Source of the DNA: an uncultured Lachnospiraceae bacterium
Lineage (GTDB): Bacteria > Bacillota > Clostridia > Lachnospirales > Lachnospiraceae
Reading direction: 5' to 3'
Length of the DNA stretch: 52,138 nucleotides
Assembly (NCBI GenBank): GCA_947382355.1
Contig: CANCYR010000003.1
Location: 1 to 52,138, forward strand
A program made the translations under genes and the position numbers. The notes beneath the pieces are model-generated. The model worked only from the letters and a program-made list of their open reading frames with translations. It did no database searches and was not told the origin of the DNA. Below, piece after piece: positions 49,501 through 52,138 of this stretch (position 1 is its first letter; each line of letters starts with the position of its first letter).

Positions 49501-52118
49501 GGCAGATTGTAAATGTCCGGGATGTTGTTGCATCGGATCAGAAAGATGCTTGCACAAATCAGGCAAAACCATATATAGCACCTATACCGCAGATGCTTGC
49601 ACTTGATCTTGGACAGTCAAAAGGAGCATATGGTGATGGCTCAATGGAGGCTTCTTCCAAAGATCCTACTGTATGGAACATGAAGGTGAAATTTAATACA
49701 AATGCAAATGCACTTTTGCTTTTTAGCTCTAAGTACGATGGAACTCCTGCTTTATTTTTGACAGACAGTAATGGCAAGTACTCATATAACGAGCCATACT
49801 GTAAGACATTTGCAAAGTGTGGTATTACTTATGAGTATGAAGATGGATTATTTGCAGGCATAAGTTCTTTGAATGGAATAAAGAAAAATGCTTACACGGG
49901 ATATACAACAGACATGATTTTTGATAATAATTCTGCCTGGGAAGATTTGTCGGTAGGACATAATTCATCGCTTGATACATTTTATACCATTACCATTCCA
50001 TATACAGCGCTTGGAATTACAAAAGATTATATTAAAAATAATGGAATCGGAGTAATGCATATTTCTACATTTGGGGAAAGCGGCATTGCTTCTATACCAG
50101 CAGACGAATCTATGTATGATAATGCAACTGAGCCATATTCTCAGGATCCTTCCAGTACAGCAGAAAAGGAAGACGAGGATATTATTACCTGTTCATTTGC
50201 AAGAATTGGAAAAGAGGGCGGTGCAAATCCGAACCCCGATCCGGGCCCAAATCCGACGCCAGATCCGGAGCCGACTCCAACACCAGACCTGACAGTGAAC
50301 TTTGGGGCAGACAGGTCCTCACCACAGTTAAATACAACAACTTTAACATTAAAGGCAATTGCAAGCGGCGGAAAATCATCGTATACATATGAATTTTTTG
50401 TAGATGGAGCAAGCGTGCAGAGCCGGTCTTCAAGGGATACCTATATATGGAGGCCCTCAGCAGGAAGCCATACGATAAAGGTTACCGTTACGGATTCCAA
50501 TGGAAAGACTGTATCCAGCCAAAAGGCATATGCTATTGAAGGAAACGGGGACCAGCCGATTATTGATCCTACTAAAATTAATTTTTCCTTTGCAGACCCT
50601 AATGCCAGATATATTTATGATGGCACGCCAAAGAAGGCGGGGGTAATCGTAAGTGATGGTACAAAAACCTTAAGAGAAAATACGGATTACAGCCTGCTAT
50701 ATTATAACTATATTAATGCAGGCGATAAGGATTCACAAAATCCACCAACCGTTATAGTAGTTGGAAAGGGTGATTATGCTTCAAAAATCATCAATCACGT
50801 GATGACATATACGATAGAAAAGGCAGCAATACCGGATGGAGCACCGGAAAGTGAAATGAGGGCAAATGCAGGTCCGGTATCAGCCCTGACTTTAAATGCA
50901 GGATGGGAATGGTCAGAGGCAGATAGAAATGCTGTGCTTGAGACGGGAAAGACCATATCCATAACAGCTGTTTATAATGGAGCTGATAAGGCAAACTATA
51001 TGATTACTACTATGACAGTGAGCCTGACCGGAATTTCCTGTGACCATACAGGCACTGAGAAAGAAACGATTATTACTGTAGCTCCAAGCTGTACCCAGAA
51101 CGGGCGCAAGGATGTGATTTGTAAGGAATGTCATACCAAGATAGAAGGCGGTGAGGTTATTCCGGCATTAGGACATATCGGCGGTACGGCAACTTGTTCC
51201 TCACAGGCAACCTGTGGAAGATGTAAGCAGAAGTATGGCGATTTTAACAATGAAAATCATGCTAATATAGCAGTACACAATAAGAAGGAAGCAAACTGTC
51301 AGCAGGCAGGATATACAGGTGATGCAATATGTGAAGATTGTAATTCTCTGATAGCTTCCGGAAAGCCCGTGGCAAAAACAGGGCACAAATGGGACGGAGG
51401 AAAAGTGACAAAAACTCCTACAGCAACTGCTGATGGCATAAGAACCTATACCTGTACCGTATGTAAGACGGCAACAAGGACGGAAACGATTCCAAAAACC
51501 GGTGGCGGCGGCAGTCCTGTGCCAAGTCCGGGTCCGCAGGTAGGAGAGCCTGTAATGGATACTGCTTCAAAGGGAATCTATAAGGTTACTAAGGCTAGTT
51601 CCACGGTAAAAACAGTAGAATACATATTGCCGTCTGTAAATGCTAAAACCGTGACGGTACCTGCAAGTATTTCCGTAAAAGGAACTACCTACAAGGTAAC
51701 CTCCATTGCTGACAATGCGTTCAAAAATAACAAGACAATTCAGACCGTGAAAATAGGAAGCAATGTAAAGACAATCGGCGCTAGTGCATTTTCCGGTTGC
51801 ACCAGATTAAAGAAGGTAACGCTTGCTTCCGGTACTGCTTCCATAGGAAGCAAGGCATTTTATAAGTGTACAAAGCTTACAAGCATTACGATTCCTTCAA
51901 AAGTGAGCAAGATTGGAAGCAAGGCATTTTATGGCTGCAAGAAACTGAAAAAGATTACCATTAAAACTTCAAAACTGACTAAAGGCAAGGTTGGAAGTCA
52001 GGCGTTTAAGGGTATTGCAGCAAAAGCAACTATTAAGGTTCCAAAGAAAAAGCTGTCTTCCTACAAAAAGATTTTAAAGGCAAGAGGCGTTAGTTCCAAA
52101 GCAAAGATTAAAAAGTAA
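46533..52118 (+). CDS. Large secreted multidomain alpha-amylase (GH13) with leucine-rich repeat tail (1861 aa)
   Basis: ATG 46533 after AGGAGG. Signal peptide RWLSAFLAAIMVFSGLAYDL, about 35 residues. GH13 domain about 88-545 with catalytic Asp286 (GFRFDAAKH), Glu323 (LYGEILN) and Asp389 (NESHDTYAG). An Ig-like module follows (548-628), a CBM26-like starch-binding module (about 633-725; SGWGKPVYCYAF), a MucBP-like repeat (737-805), a second Ig-like module (807-890), a DOMON/CBM9-like region (about 905-1225), a Pro-rich linker (1231-1252), an Ig/PKD-like module, an acid-rich region, a Cys-rich CxxC-repeat region (1503-1660), and BspA-type LRRs (1680-1855, GSKAFYKCTKLTSITIPS). No LPXTG; anchoring is presumably by the LRR/Lys-rich end. 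Degrades starch outside the cell. Confidence 0.9.
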   Translation: MKKKVMKRWLSAFLAAIMVFSGLAYDLPVVNATAADYESEETTVSEGSLIYVDDTVGDSEPYSDDETEDDLLYEEADDVPYAGAGDYGLSDNVQDGVILHAWNWSFRQIQQELPKIAEAGFTAVQTSPIQPNKDGSNVANTGEWWKFYQPVDFAVCSNGNGNINKLGTRQEFIDLCKEADKYGIKIIVDVVANHLANISGPASYPAGQYNSKEDRSNQIPSNIRNNDSYWHWPDDKGSSDDGNRWQMTRGQIGMPDLNTGNEALQDYIIDFLLDAQECGAAGFRFDAAKHIETPSDQGFASQFWAKVKSKTQEKDPNVFLYGEILNTAGPGNYSDMQKYTPYIRVTNNVYANSLREGIKNRSADYAKFTNNDRFGSNGNEWVLWNESHDTYAGDYGEFTDQNFTDEEMALAWCAVAARTSPALYFSRPTSSVGRKVWSGNPLGSHTNMYQDSRIAAVNKFHNQFAGTTEYVTTNNNVLVVERGTEGVVLVNFGRGSKSVNIPVNKMKDGTYVDQVTKSTFTVNNKTLTGTIGDGGVAAICNAEPVVKTPRPTISKEGGNFSSDTLTLTIGLSNATSGTYKIGNQSAETYTSSKTITIGSDMAFGDSVTITLTATDGTKTETKSYTFTKVEQTGNVVYLSLPSGWGKPVYCYAFASGVTPAVENKKWPGAEMTLDAATGYYKYEIPDTIENPEVILHDNAGNRTSPDQQPGKVVEGSWLYKDGGWKEYAPTPPSPTTGKVIVKYVDESGNSVAAQQTLTGTVGTAYNTTAASPAGYVLKTTPANASGKYTSADITVIYVYTKVQGNVLNVTSSLAEGAEFTTETTTITLTAQNATSATYCVDDGPVKNFSGSAQVVIGQGKIADTQVKVKVTATNGTDTVNKTFTYNKKFSGKVVNETAGSLPRAASMQSEETVRSGAGNAFASNYYKVNPSGTGKEGTISSASDWTAAHLIAQGVANDDSNVFKGPHECPVYDTYTLYGAYDDANLYIGWQIVNVRDVVASDQKDACTNQAKPYIAPIPQMLALDLGQSKGAYGDGSMEASSKDPTVWNMKVKFNTNANALLLFSSKYDGTPALFLTDSNGKYSYNEPYCKTFAKCGITYEYEDGLFAGISSLNGIKKNAYTGYTTDMIFDNNSAWEDLSVGHNSSLDTFYTITIPYTALGITKDYIKNNGIGVMHISTFGESGIASIPADESMYDNATEPYSQDPSSTAEKEDEDIITCSFARIGKEGGANPNPDPGPNPTPDPEPTPTPDLTVNFGADRSSPQLNTTTLTLKAIASGGKSSYTYEFFVDGASVQSRSSRDTYIWRPSAGSHTIKVTVTDSNGKTVSSQKAYAIEGNGDQPIIDPTKINFSFADPNARYIYDGTPKKAGVIVSDGTKTLRENTDYSLLYYNYINAGDKDSQNPPTVIVVGKGDYASKIINHVMTYTIEKAAIPDGAPESEMRANAGPVSALTLNAGWEWSEADRNAVLETGKTISITAVYNGADKANYMITTMTVSLTGISCDHTGTEKETIITVAPSCTQNGRKDVICKECHTKIEGGEVIPALGHIGGTATCSSQATCGRCKQKYGDFNNENHANIAVHNKKEANCQQAGYTGDAICEDCNSLIASGKPVAKTGHKWDGGKVTKTPTATADGIRTYTCTVCKTATRTETIPKTGGGGSPVPSPGPQVGEPVMDTASKGIYKVTKASSTVKTVEYILPSVNAKTVTVPASISVKGTTYKVTSIADNAFKNNKTIQTVKIGSNVKTIGASAFSGCTRLKKVTLASGTASIGSKAFYKCTKLTSITIPSKVSKIGSKAFYGCKKLKKITIKTSKLTKGKVGSQAFKGIAAKATIKVPKKKLSSYKKILKARGVSSKAKIKK

Positions 52119-52138
52119 CAAGATTTAATCCACAACAG

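Noticed and set aside
1-52138. CRISPR array, rRNA operon or replication origin
   Set aside because: No regularly spaced short direct repeats, no rRNA signature and no DnaA-box cluster were seen by eye.

Overview
The window looks like a chromosome segment of a low-GC Gram-positive gut anaerobe, most likely a Lachnospiraceae (Blautia / Ruminococcus gnavus-like). The grounds are Clostridia-type protein sequences, strong AGGAGG ribosome sites, tRNA genes without an encoded CCA, a bile salt hydrolase, a large BspA-tailed secreted amylase and an agr-type cyclic-peptide locus. Species was not determined.

Left part, 1-5900: a mobile-DNA graveyard. It opens with the tail of a phage endolysin gene and a minus-strand block of small phage genes, with a GC-rich, highly structured gap at 653-996 that I read as a probable non-coding RNA. 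One small gene in this block carries an in-frame amber codon. Next come the 3' end of a broken rlmD/rumA-like gene, a 112-bp direct repeat of that 3' end bracketing ICE debris (a DDE transposase tail, an intact RelBE-type toxin-antitoxin pair, a PrgI fragment), and the internally deleted remains of a TOTE-type conflict-system gene (primase part, helicase fragment, PLD nuclease end).

6000-12200: accessory regulators and enzymes. These are a GNAT acetyltransferase with a DUF7662-like partner, an XRE regulator, a TetR/MFS efflux operon with a perfect palindromic operator, a 224-bp inverted-repeat element, a MerR regulator with a 19-bp-spacer promoter, and a serine hydrolase broken at a G6 run.

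12300-19280: a coherent quorum-sensing island. A small exported protein, a lipoprotein, two permeases (the second frameshifted) and an ABC ATPase are followed by AgrA, AgrC, AgrD and AgrB homologues, all on the plus strand. The same unusual promoter motif, with identical spacing, lies before the exported-protein gene and before agrD. This suggests that the cyclic peptide induces both its own synthesis and the exported protein / ABC module.

19450-35270: bile salt hydrolase; a hybrid histidine kinase; a ferritin-like protein; a two-component system with a FtsX-type ABC transporter; an Rrf2 regulator with three matching operators, whose adjacent target gene is decayed; a Zn-macrodomain / SirTM sirtuin pair; a predicted type I toxin with an antisense promoter; a dead AAA/DUF4143 ATPase; and an HXXEE membrane protein divergent from a TetR/methyltransferase pair. 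Several large hairpin elements are scattered here. Two of them (9694-9917 and 23661-23804) have unrelated stems but a conserved, covarying loop core.

35350-46130: housekeeping genes. These are carA-carB, an EAL-type phosphodiesterase, queH, argS, an IscR/Rrf2 regulator with its own promoter, a DUF3990 two-gene module, and tRNA-Met and tRNA-Val with promoter and terminator. The window ends with an 1861-residue secreted GH13 amylase carrying carbohydrate-binding, Ig-like, Cys-rich and leucine-rich repeat modules.

No searches were run. Family names rest on recognisable motifs and memory of the families.
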